From the NCBI GenBank assembly GCA_030248065.1, contig JASAMV010004131.1, positions 54,426 to 118,425 of the forward strand: a stretch of 64,000 nucleotides of DNA, read 5' to 3'. Below the pieces are notes generated by a model that made no database searches, was not told the DNA's origin, and saw only the letters and a program-made list of their open reading frames with translations. The translations under genes were made by a program, and so were the position numbers. The stretch's first letter is position 1. Each line of letters begins with the position of its first letter. Of the stretch, positions 47,801 through 56,043 are shown one piece after another. Source of the DNA: Rhynchonema sp. JSB1_4. Its lineage: Eukaryota > Nematoda > Chromadorea > Monhysterida > Xyalidae.

Positions 47801-50800
47801 TCACCGATACCAGCATCGACCCATATCCTAATCCCGAGGTTATTTCAATTTTTTTAAATTTAATTCCTGCTGTGTAAACATAACATAGCACATTCAGCGC
47901 ATAAGCATAGAGTTAGACTTAGTCGGAGGCGCACGGGCAATTGAGAAACACCGGCTTGAGCAAGACCACTTCGAGCAAGAAAAAAGAGGTGTTGCTCAAA
48001 CCGGCTTTGTCCAAGCGCCCAGCCACCTAGCACAACTGATACTGATGTTTGTATGTTATGCTGAAAAAGCTGGATAACTGACAATTCGGTACTCAGTTTT
48101 TCGGCCCCGATGGCGGGCAACGTCCTAGACTTTATACCACGTGACGCCGATACCAATAAATTTACCAAGGAGGTGCACAAAATTCACTAAAAGGATCCGG
48201 TTTTGGCCCTGAAATTCTAATTCAGCTGCCCATTTTAGTCCCGTCACCACGCGCAGTCGCACATCCCGTCACACAATGAGGAAGACGTTGAATGCCACGT
48301 GGTGGTGGATCCAGACGAAATCGTATTCACGGTTAGCGCGGTATTTTATGCGATTGTTTGCCCGGTCACTTGCTTATGTTTTGCACGAAAGAAAGAGCAA
48401 ATCAGAATTTTTGCAAATCCAAATGTAGCGTTATGCCCGCACCCTTGCTGCAGGCGCCGTTTACAGAACGCAAGTCGGCGGTGTGCTCGTTGCGTCTGCC
48501 GTTGGGCTCAGTTGAGAATCCGACGCGACACACCTACAAGACAAAGTCGACGCACGCAGACTATTTCAAGACAAAGCCGTCATTTGGATTCATTGAAGCA
48601 AATGGAGAGCCGACCATCGTCAAACTGGTGAATTTTAGCGGGAGTGTGTTTTGTCCAGTAGTAATTCTGAACCGAACTAAAGTTACCGAAGCTTGCGAGT
48701 CATACCGGACTCAAGATTTCGGTGTCTCATGATTGAAAGGTTCGTTATCGGTTGGCCTGAGCTCAGCAGTGAAGTTCACTAATGCGAGCACAGGTAACGC
48801 GCTCACAGCTGTTTACAAGGCAGTTCGTTAAGTTAGCCCATACAGGCAGATGGTGCACCAGGCTGTCGTCAGTCATGCAGTGCAAATGCACCAGAGGGGA
48901 TCGTTTGCTGCCTGACGCCGTCTAACGCCGACCTGCAAATTCTGATCCATACTCAAACTATCTACTACAGGCAAAAAGCGAAAATTCCAAGTGTAAATCA
49001 CATAGAAAAGAGCAAAAAATGATGGATGCAGAAGAGCATTATCGGAATACCACACCCAATCCAACCCCAGATCTGCATGCCCATCAACGAGTACCCACTG
49101 CGTCGCGATGACCATCTAACATTCGTGGTTGGCACCGTGCCAACACATACACCCGAATCGATGACAGCGCACGAACTGTGGTCGAACACAACCAGTGCAC
49201 CGGTATGGACCAGACGATTCGTCGTGCCCATCATATATGACCCGCCAGATTGGCGGCCGAATCAGGTTGGTTCGGACAATTTGCGACCGGCTTCTCCAAT
49301 TGGATAATTGACTACACGAAACCATAGGGTAATGATGAATCCAAACACAATCTTTGTATGTACCACTGCGCCTGGCTCACTCAAAGCGATATTAAACTTG
49401 AGTGTTCGAATCAAGTTTTCTCGCTTTTTAGTGACAGCTCTCCCATGAAACCAACAATTTCATCACAAACATTTCGATGTAACAGCGACATTCCAACGTT
49501 CAGATGTCGGACAGCATCAAAACGGCGCTCCCAATGTCCCCCTCTGCACCAACGGCAGGCGAGACTCCCCCTGCACAGACCGATTCGCAACAACAAAGCA
49601 CCGACGTCGAACAAGCCGCTGAGCCGCCGCCGCCGATCGAAGAATCACAAGAACCGGAACCGACAACAACCGCAGTCGAAAAGGTCAGCTCGCTGCCACA
49701 TGTCAAAATCGAAGAGCCAAAACGACGACCACCGGCGCAAACAACGCAAACGGCGACCGAAATCGGAGCAATCGATGACAAAAAGAAGAAAGAAAGAGAG
49801 AAATGGAAAGAGAAAGCGAAACTGGAGGGTGCGCCACCGAAACCGACCGACAAACCCAAATACGTCAAAGAGAACATCTACTGGCTGATTCGATTTCAGC
49901 CCGAAGACGAAGATTAATCCACGCATTTTTCTCTCTGGGCAGCAGATAATTTTGGTTTTAGTTCTTTTGCATTCACAAACTAGTGAATGAGACAGAGGTC
50001 GCAAAATCTATAGTAATGCAACAGCAGCAGTCTATCAACGCCTATTCTAACATACCTAAAAGTAAACCAAGTAACATGTGATCTCTGAATACAAACTAAA
50101 TACTTGATTGAAATGTGAACCTACACGCTGGCGACTTAATTCTTGACCAAAAACAGAATCAAAATAAAAGGTACTGGCTGGGTGGGTCTGTGTGTAAAGA
50201 TTAAACAGAAAAGTAGTGCGAAGTCAAACCTCTACATAGTGAAGAGCGAAAGTGTTTAGTTCACTATACACCAGTGATGTGGTTGGGGGTTATGGGGGGG
50301 TAATACCCCCCAACTGCCAGGTAGCTTTCTTGCTCCCAAGCAAATACCCCCAAACTGGCTGGCTAGCTTTCTTGCTCCTGTCATCAAGTCAAAAAAGTGA
50401 TGATTTTAGTGCCAAAATGACCATTTTATGGGCGAAAATGGTCAAATTCGCTCAAATTTGCTCACGCATGTACAAAGACACGCATTTTAGGGCGTATTTT
50501 GGCATAATTTATACCAATTTTTATACGCTGCTTTTTTCTGGACTTCTGGACCAATACCCCCCAAATCGGGGTACCCGGCTACAGTGTAGTTCCTGGGGGG
50601 GGAGGGGGGGACCCCCCCCCTCGGGTACGTCTGTTCCCCCTCCGAGGTACGCCTGCCCCACTGTTCCCCCTCCGGGTACGTCTGCTCCCCCAATTTTTTC
50701 CTAAAATGGGCAAATTTAGGCCTAAAATAGGCATTTTTAGGCAAAAAATAGGTAAACTTTAGGTGAAACCTCCAAAAAAACGCCAAAATACCCTTTTTAT

Positions 50801-53800
50801 AGGGGCTTTTTCGCAAAAGAAGGCAAAAATAGTCCAATTTTTCGACCTCAAAAAATGACTTTTTTCCGTCCCCCCCCCCACTTGGGGCTTGCCCCCCCGT
50901 TCCCCCCCAGGTAGGTACGTCTGTTCCCCCTCCGAAAATAGTGGAGGGTACGTCTGTTCCCCCTCCGGACCAGGAACTACACTGCCCGGCTAGCTAGCTA
51001 GCTTTCTTGCGCCGGACCCCTCCAGCTAGCTAGCTTTCTGGCTCGGCCCAACTACATCACTGCTATACACACACCATGTGGAACTACCACTATGTTGAGG
51101 TTTATAATGCGTGGACCTGGAAGTTCGGGGACTGACAATTTGTTCATTATGTGCAGGATTCACTGTGTAGAGGTTCACCACGTGGAGGTTTGACAGTTAG
51201 CAAGGTAAATGCCCCCACCAACCTGAGCGGATACAACGTGTCCTGCCCCCTTGTGCGTCTACGAGGCCCGCCATGGCCAAACAGTCCGCCTCCGCCCATG
51301 CCACCGAACAAGCCACCCATTCCGCCCATACCGCCTCCTCCGCCGAAGATTTGCGAAAAGACATCGTCAGCGAACATGCCGCCGCCTGTAATTGGGGGAC
51401 ATATTGACATGAATTTCGAAAACAATTGTCATCATTTATAAGTAAAGTGCAGCCTACCGTGCCCGCCTTCTTTTAGTCCGTCCATGCCATGTGCGTCGTA
51501 TATTTGTCTGCGTTGCGGATTGGTCAACACTTCGTGCGCAAAACTAATCTCTTTGAACTGAAAAGAACGGATGAATATCAATAATAATTGATGACACGCA
51601 AAGTTTTGCAACCACTACAAAGTAGCGATAATGTTATGGAAAATCAAACATAACAAAACGCACTTTTTCGGAGTCTGCTGGATTTTTGTCTGGATGGTGC
51701 TCCTTTGCTAGCTTTCTGTATGCCTGAAATGAAACAAAGCAGTGTTGGAGGTGGAGGGGTTTGGGGGAGTACGCGTATCCCCTCGCCTGGTACCAGTGAT
51801 GTAGTTGGTCGGAGTCCGCAAATGTGCCATTTTTTACCAAAATGGCCAAAATTAGTGTAAAATCAGTGGTTTTTGCCTCAGATCACCAAAATTCGTGCGA
51901 TACGCGCGCAAATACTACGTTTTTAACACGATTCGACGCATACCGTAAAAACCTAAATAGAAGGGGGCTCTATTAATTCACTGACCCGAACCTGAAAAAT
52001 TGTTCACAGAAATGCCCCAAAAAATCCCTAAAAGGGGGGTTTAGGATGTTTTTTCGCTTGTAATCGCATTTGTTCGTGGCTATTCGTCAATAAGAGGCGT
52101 ATTATGTGCTCTGAACGAACAACAAACGTGCATAAATCATGTACCTGTGCACCACTATCAAGCCTTAATACACTACTGTATAGGGGATGTTACTTAGGGG
52201 CAGTGTAGTACTTGGTCAGGGTGTTGACGATAGATAGATTGGGACCCGAAATGAGTTGACGATAGATAGATGACCCAAGTCCGAAATCTGGGGGGGGTCG
52301 ACCCAAACTTGTTGACGATAGATAGATGGTGGGGGGCAGTGTTGGAGGTACTCTGGAGGGGGGATACCTACTGTACCGCGCTCGGAGAGGGGGGATACCT
52401 ACTGTACCAGAGCCGATGGCCTGGGGGGGGGGGTTATGTACCTAGGGGGGGGTTTGGGGGGGGGGGGTTGGGGGGGGTTAGGTTTTGGGGTGAAAATTTT
52501 TTATGTGTTTATTATGTGTGGAATCGTGTGAAAACGTAGTATTTGCGCGCGTAGCGCGCGAATTTCGGGTAATTTGAGGTAAAAAACACTGATTTTGCAC
52601 TAATTTCGGCCATTTTGGTCAAAAATTGGCACTTTTGGGGCAAAATCGGGGGGGATACCTACTGTACCGGGGTGAAAATCGGGGGGGATACCTACTGTAC
52701 CATGCCAAACATCGGGGGGGGATACCTACTGTACCAGGCGAGGGGGGATACCTACTGTACTGGGGGGGGGCTACCCCCCCCCCCCCAAACCCCCCCCCCC
52801 CCACCTCCAACACTGGTGGGGGGTCGCCAAAAATCAAGGTATAGTATAGTGCACTAAGTAGGTAATAATGTGTAAATATTAATGAAAATGTACTTAGATG
52901 TACTAAATCCGCGCGTAGCGCGCGATTTTTTGCCTATTTGGGACAAAAAATACCGATTTTGAGGCAAAAATACCCATTTTGGGGTCGAAATGTGTTGACG
53001 ATAGATTTCAAATTTCAAATTTTATCTGTAAGCTCACGCAAAGACCTTCAGGAGATCCGGCAAACACCTAAAAAAGAGACATATCAGTAAATAGCACACA
53101 AAATTATAATCATGAATGATCAAACGACAAAACGTACCGGAGAGATTCAAAAACAACAAACAACACAGCAACGGCAGGCGATAAATCAGCGATTGATGGC
53201 GAACACGAGATGATAACAGATGTCAACAAAATTGATGATGACCTGAAAGCAGCAACCCAGTGACTGAGGGGATCAGTCAACGACAGCTGAGAATTTAGAT
53301 GAAATGTGGCAAGAAACTACGTCTCGACCACGTGAGTTTAGTTTAGTTTTAAAGGCCGCAATTGAGGCAGCAGAGACGACGTCCTCTGGGAGCCTGTTCC
53401 AGAGGTCCACGACACGATAGGCCCAGTACCCGGACAAGTCTGCACCCGCGCCATGGACTCGACACAAACCGTGGGAGTGCCCTCGGGTTGGGCGGCCGGT
53501 GTCACGAGATGGAAAGAAGGATTCCTTGGTTACCCCAGGTATGTGACCGTGAATGACCTTGTACACAAGCACAAGATCGTTCACGGTCCGGCGATAAATT
53601 AGGGGGTCTAAATTTAGGGCATGCAAACGCTGTTGATAAGACAGTGTCTGCATGCCAGGTAAATAGTAGGTGAACCGACGTTGAATTTTTTCAACGTTTT
53701 TAGCTAAAGTGACATTTTGAGGGGACCAAATGGACATGGAGAATTCCAGCAATGGGCGAACATAAGCCAAGTATAGTTTTCTGAGGAAATCGAGATTTCG

Positions 53801-54870
53801 ACTGTGGAAGTTTCGGCGGATGGTCTTCTCCATTCTACTGGCGTCAGCCACAATTTTACCAATATGTGATTCAAATTTCAAGTTTTGTTGGTCTATTAGG
53901 ACACCCAAGTCCCGGACATGGGGTGGTGAAATAATTTGCTCATTCCCACAGAAATAGACAGGGGGGACTTGGGGGCGATTCCCAAGCCTTACTGTGACGC
54001 TCTTATGGCTGGCAAGAGCCATGCCATTTGCAGAGAGCCAACTAATGACCGCATTTATGTCACCCTGGAGGATTTTGTGATCTACAGCACTACGGATTTC
54101 CCTGTAAATTTTGATATCATCAGCGTAGAGATACAGATAGGTACCTGGATGTACCACACTGACGACATCATTTATGTAGATGAGAAAAAGGGTCGGGCCG
54201 AAAACACTGCCCTGTGCGACGCCGGAGGTGACCGGAATCCACCCAGAGACTGCGTCCCCGACCCGAACCCGCTGTGACCGCCCATTTAGGTATGAGGATA
54301 CCCAAATGAGTAAATGGCGGGGGAAACCGTAGTGCTGCAGTTTTTGCAGCAGCGCAGAGTGGGGGACAGTGTCGAAAGCCTTTTGGCTGTCTAGGTAAAT
54401 GATGTCCACTGAGATAGATTGTTCCCAGAATTTGTTGACGATAGATAGATTTGCCCATAAGTGTTGACGATAGATAAACGAATTTGGGGGGACCCCCCAC
54501 CCCCCAAGTACTACCCTGCTTTGGGGGGGGCTCTATTCCGGGGGGGGTCTATTAATTCACTGACCCCTTTTTGGGTGGTCTAGCACTGAGTGGTCTATCA
54601 CATCACAAGCCTTGATGCTCCATACCATACCCTGTTTTTTTGTGCACTGGGCCATTTTTTGTGAAAGAATTTGGAGAAAAGTTTGCCCGGTTTCTTCACG
54701 GAAATTTTTTTGGTGGAAAAAAGATCTCTCAAAAAACAAAAATACAAAAAGCAAACCTGTTTTATTGTTGCTTCATCTGCTGTTGGTGGAACACCTAAGA
54801 GTTCATATAACGTTGTGTCAACAGGGCCGGACCTTCTCGGCCCTCCTGCGCCGTTCATATTGAAAAACAT
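41894..54870 (-). CDS. DNAJA: type I DnaJ/Hsp40 co-chaperone (DNAJA1/A2-like), 12 exons over 13 kb
   Basis: Exons on the minus strand: 54757-54870, 51664-51723, 51458-51557, 51223-51385, 47579-47659, 47183-47316, 46188-46330, 45812-45932, 44848-44925, 42740-42870, 42438-42567, 41894-42009; 456 residues. The J domain has the catalytic His-Pro-Asp at 48-50, which stimulates Hsp70 ATPase. A Gly/Phe/Met-rich region follows (exon 4), then four zinc-binding CxxC repeats starting with CRECSG at 168, CKSCKG, CPECSG and CKKCKG. Client-binding domains include [13 protein letters not shown] and [12 protein letters not shown]. The protein ends VQCQQS, a CaaX-like tail as in DNAJA1, so prenylation is possible. 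A second in-frame ATG lies four codons after the chosen start. Introns 1, 4 and 9 are several kb or hold large insertions; intron 4 contains the MSP-domain gene. Family certain, A1 versus A2 not decided. Confidence 0.96.
43140..44570 (+). mobile_element. 5'-truncated LINE with RNase H domain in a DNAJA intron
   Basis: Contains only the end of a reverse-transcriptase ORF plus RNase H and a 3' Cys/His motif; everything upstream is missing. It is inserted antisense in the DNAJA intron between 42870 and 44848. Precise ends are not visible; the 5' edge is placed where similarity to an RT ORF starts. Confidence 0.7.
43218..44537 (+). CDS. LINE ORF2 C-terminal part: RT thumb plus RNase H
   Basis: The first 100 residues read [17 protein letters not shown] and [20 protein letters not shown], the region after the catalytic RT core in I/R1/Loa-like LINEs. 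An RNase H domain follows with all acidic residues: [25 protein letters not shown], then [20 protein letters not shown] with the conserved His and Asp. A zinc-knuckle-like [18 protein letters not shown] ends the ORF. It is open for about 440 residues without stops. The first codon used here is GTG because the ORF is truncated at its 5' end; it is not a real start. Confidence 0.88.
   Translation: MPKTNKYDDIRHNSLYNCVIKPMLLYGSIVWWPRTTLVTVKRQLSKIQRLGCLFISGAFRSTPTAALEALLCLPPLDLVVKAEAMMAASRLVDSGMWSQSNYGKMSHMRIRDETFDHVPVLLMPGDRMVRKNRFRDTFSVNLRDRPFWAEHGHTWISNHAELKIFTDGAKNPKNGFTGAGVWFLGQNLSLALGCTTTVFQAEVFAIMKAAELIRQRNILFENITMFTDSRAALQALNSCQTTSRLVDECRDALNRVGAVNQLCLTWIPGHSGFEGNTKADELAKKGKFKPFFGPEPALGASPSVGKTSVKKWLMEELQAKWASTEGCRQSKMFIHGATLRYTRQLMTLKRSQLSAVVGMLTGHCTLNRHLHLIGLTESPICESCNSEEETAEHFLLYCRSHRSNRRLELGGETLTHEDIRNTKLSYLIAYLKGTTRLEL
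45134..45765. mobile_element. hAT-like MITE with GTCGGGTGTCGG words in a DNAJA intron
   Basis: The ends TAGGGAAAAC (left, degenerate) and CTCTAACCCTA (right) have flanking octamers GTTACGAC (45126-45133) and GTTGCGAC (45766-45773), one mismatch. The right half is the family of 37635-38054 inverted. The left half holds other material: GCGCGCGGAGCGCGCGATTTTT at 45175-45196, GGTTGCAAGGTACC words at 45250-45330 and a long C-run, so a second element has probably inserted and been partly lost. Confidence 0.8.
48110..49917 (+). CDS. MSP-domain protein with disordered C-terminal tail, nested in a DNAJA intron
   Basis: Exons: 48110-48172, 48239-48331, 48454-48643, 48770-48793, 48971-48990, 49071-49265, 49504-49917; all in frame, 332 residues. 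About 45-195 resembles the major-sperm-protein/VAP immunoglobulin-like fold: [11 protein letters not shown] opens the first strands, [20 protein letters not shown] is the typical 'P.fGFI.p' turn, then KKRKFQI and an RFVVPIIYD strand. The tail (196-332) is Pro/Gln/Glu/Lys-rich with a Lys/Glu helix. No C-terminal membrane anchor as in VAP is seen. Two exons are tiny (24 and 20 bp) and are supported mainly by frame and splice sites. The first coding exon is uncertain: an upstream ORF exon at 47764-47838 does not join in frame, so trans-splicing to the acceptor at 48096 or a missed exon is possible. Confidence 0.75.
50163..50168 (+). terminator. polyadenylation signal AATAAA for the MSP-domain gene
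   Basis: AATAAA about 250 bp after the stop at 49917 and before the MITE at 50272; the only good match in the interval. Confidence 0.45.
50272..51062. mobile_element. hAT-like MITE, perfect TSD CTATACAC, TAGCTTTCTTGCTCC words
   Basis: The ends CAGTGATGTGGTTGG and CCAACTACATCACTG are flanked by perfect octamers CTATACAC (50264-50271 and 51063-51070). Same family as 5667-6904, with GCTAGCTAGCTTTCTTGC words. The element at 50582-50984 is inserted inside it. It lies in DNAJA intron 4, after the MSP-domain gene. Confidence 0.92.
50582..50984. mobile_element. hAT-like MITE, perfect TSD CCCGGCTA, GTACGTCTGTTCCCCC words
   Basis: The ends CAGTGTAGTTCCTGG and CCAGGAACTACACTG are flanked by CCCGGCTA (50574-50581 and 50985-50992). 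Words GGTACGTCTGTTCCCCCTCC repeat in both arms beside G- and C-runs. The core (CTAAAATAGGCATTTTTAGG, then AAAAAATGACTTTTTTCC) is homologous to that of 6472-6860 although the words differ. Confidence 0.92.
51951..52192. mobile_element. left half of a mariner-type MITE (CCGTAAAAACC end), DNAJA intron 1
   Basis: Begins CCGTAAAAACCTAAATAGA after TA and contains, in the opposite orientation, the middle of 5891-6327 (CGTATTATGTGCTCTGAACG). It is broken at 52200 by the next element and its remainder, with CTCTATTCCGG and TCTATTAATTCACTGACCCC, resumes at 54519-54570. The right terminal repeat is lost. Confidence 0.7.
52337..52815. mobile_element. hAT-like MITE, perfect TSD GTGGGGGG, GATACCTACTGTACC words
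   Basis: The ends CAGTGTTGGAGGT and ACCTCCAACACTG are flanked by GTGGGGGG on both sides (52329-52336, 52816-52823). GGGGGGATACCTACTGTACC repeats at least six times in both arms; the core carries GCGCGCGTAGCGCGCG at 52545-52560. G and C homopolymer runs near the ends could fold together. Confidence 0.9.
53007..54410 (-). mobile_element. second CR1/Jockey-type LINE copy, 5' truncated
   Basis: Nearly identical to 3551-4965 in reverse orientation, including the 3' UTR and the AATTTGAAATTTGAA tail. GATAGATT flanks both ends (about 52999-53006 and just beyond 54410), a plausible 8-bp target duplication. Inserted inside the element at 52201-54518. Confidence 0.88.
53273..54409 (-). CDS. LINE reverse transcriptase, C-terminal 378 residues
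   Basis: Open from the codon matching [16 protein letters not shown] to the same stop as the copy at 2674-4686. About seven to eight residue differences in 378 (for example LIWV for LNWV, SAVD for SAAD, LVYKV for LLYKV), roughly 98 percent identity. The YADD motif is present. The N-terminal half is missing, so it cannot be active alone. Confidence 0.9.
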   Translation of the reverse strand: MDIIYLDSQKAFDTVPHSALLQKLQHYGFPRHLLIWVSSYLNGRSQRVRVGDAVSGWIPVTSGVAQGSVFGPTLFLIYINDVVSVVHPGTYLYLYADDIKIYREIRSAVDHKILQGDINAVISWLSANGMALASHKSVTVRLGNRPQVPPVYFCGNEQIISPPHVRDLGVLIDQQNLKFESHIGKIVADASRMEKTIRRNFHSRNLDFLRKLYLAYVRPLLEFSMSIWSPQNVTLAKNVEKIQRRFTYYLPGMQTLSYQQRLHALNLDPLIYRRTVNDLVLVYKVIHGHIPGVTKESFFPSRDTGRPTRGHSHGLCRVHGAGADLSGYWAYRVVDLWNRLPEDVVSAASIAAFKTKLNSRGRDVVSCHISSKFSAVVD

Positions 54871-54896
54871 GATTGATTAATCAATCGTTATGCTTG

Positions 54897-55142
54897 TCAG
54901 TCTTCTTCTTTTGGAGGTTGTCGCTTTTGTCTGCTTGGTCCAAATCCAAAATCGAATATTGAGGACGACGGGGATCTTTTTTGAACCAAACGACAGCGTT
55001 TAGAACTGAAATACGAGCTTTTTTCGTTGTTGTGTTGCGTTTTCACACGTGGTGACTGACTGCCGGTTTTGTTTACTATGACACGCATTAGCACAACGCA
55101 CAAAGCAAAAGAAAACATTGCAAAATTTCTCGTTATCGTCAC
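54897..55142 (-). CDS. small secreted-looking ORF just upstream of DNAJA, possible prepropeptide
   Basis: An 81-residue ORF with a hydrophobic N-terminal stretch (FAMFSFALCVVLM) and a basic tail with dibasic sites: KRSPSSSIFDFGFGPS flanked by KR and RQKR. This resembles a neuropeptide-type precursor layout but matches no known peptide I recognise. Its stop is only 27 bp from the DNAJA start, so it may instead be DNAJA upstream transcribed sequence. Weak support. Confidence 0.3.
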   Translation of the reverse strand: MTITRNFAMFSFALCVVLMRVIVNKTGSQSPRVKTQHNNEKSSYFSSKRCRLVQKRSPSSSIFDFGFGPSRQKRQPPKEED

Positions 55143-56043
55143 GAATTACAATCTCTTTCAAAACGGCGTGGAGGAGCCTGTGTGATCGTCACATGAATGA
55201 GTTATGAATGGTTTTATGGTCATGGCACATGTTTTATGGTCACATCCGATTTACGAGGCAAAATGTTTCTAACATCAGCCTTCCTACGATGATGAAGTTC
55301 ACTCCACGCGGCACATGAGCTCTTCTGACAAGGCAACGCAGGGTTCATCAAAATAGCCCCATCCAAATTGGTCTGATTTTAATCGATACAATTCAACTGT
55401 GACAGTAGTGTTTATAGTAACGTAGTGAGTCTCACGTCACCATAAAGTGCTGTCGTGACCGTTAACCGTCTCATACCAATGATTGAGTGCTCGCTCAAGC
55501 CCACGCTAGATACTGTCAGCCGTTTTAATCGTTGGTCGCATGGTAGGACCGCGGACTCGCGGGGTCACCAGCACGACATCACACCAAGAGCGTTTGTTTC
55601 ATTCAATTTGACACTATAAATTGTGCTGATTTGGTATTGCAATTGGGGACCAAAGCAAATGTTTTCTGCTCTGCACCGTGGCCGGTTTCGGTTCTCCTGG
55701 TCGCGTGTGGAGCCGTTGTGTTGAATCATTTCACTCCGAATACACTTACATTGTACTTTTAACCTGCCCATTGGGCTCAAATATGCTTCGCTTGTAACTG
55801 TTACTGCAATTATCGAATGTCTATCGCCCGTGCTTGGTGAAGACGCCAAACAAAACAAACATCAGACAATAAATTTCATTTCTATCATCAGACATCAAAT
55901 GCATATCAGGAGATGGAGCATAAGAGCGAGGTATGAAGAAATGGAAACACACTTTGAGAAGTCACACGTGCACATAGATACATTGTTTTATTGCTCAGAA
56001 AGTTTAGTTTATTCCACTGTTTTGTCGCCACACTTTCGATCAA
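55143..56043. other. intergenic, no gene recognised
   Basis: Only short unsupported ORFs. On the minus strand AATAAA at 55987-55992 lies about 52 bp beyond the stop of the ShKT gene. Confidence 0.5.
55987..55992 (-). terminator. polyadenylation signal AATAAA of the ShKT gene
   Basis: Minus-strand AATAAA about 52 bp downstream of the stop at 56044, a usual distance for a short 3' UTR. Confidence 0.55.

Larger units (their letters stand above)
52201..54518. mobile_element. hAT-like MITE (GTTGACGATAGATAGAT words) containing a second MITE and a LINE
   Basis: The left end is CAGTGTAGTACTTGG, the right end CCAAGTACTACCCTG. Flanking octamers are CTTAGGGG (52193-52200) and CTTTGGGG (54519-54526), one mismatch. 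The word TGTTGACGATAGATAGAT is repeated near both ends. Inserted into it are the element at 52337-52815 and the LINE copy at 53007-54410, so the original was under 500 bp. Confidence 0.85.

Noticed and set aside
47764..47838. Possible first exon of the MSP-domain gene ([13 protein letters not shown]...)
   Set aside because: It ends in phase 0, while the next acceptor at 48096 needs two leftover bases; joining gives an early stop. It could still be a transcribed exon of another isoform.
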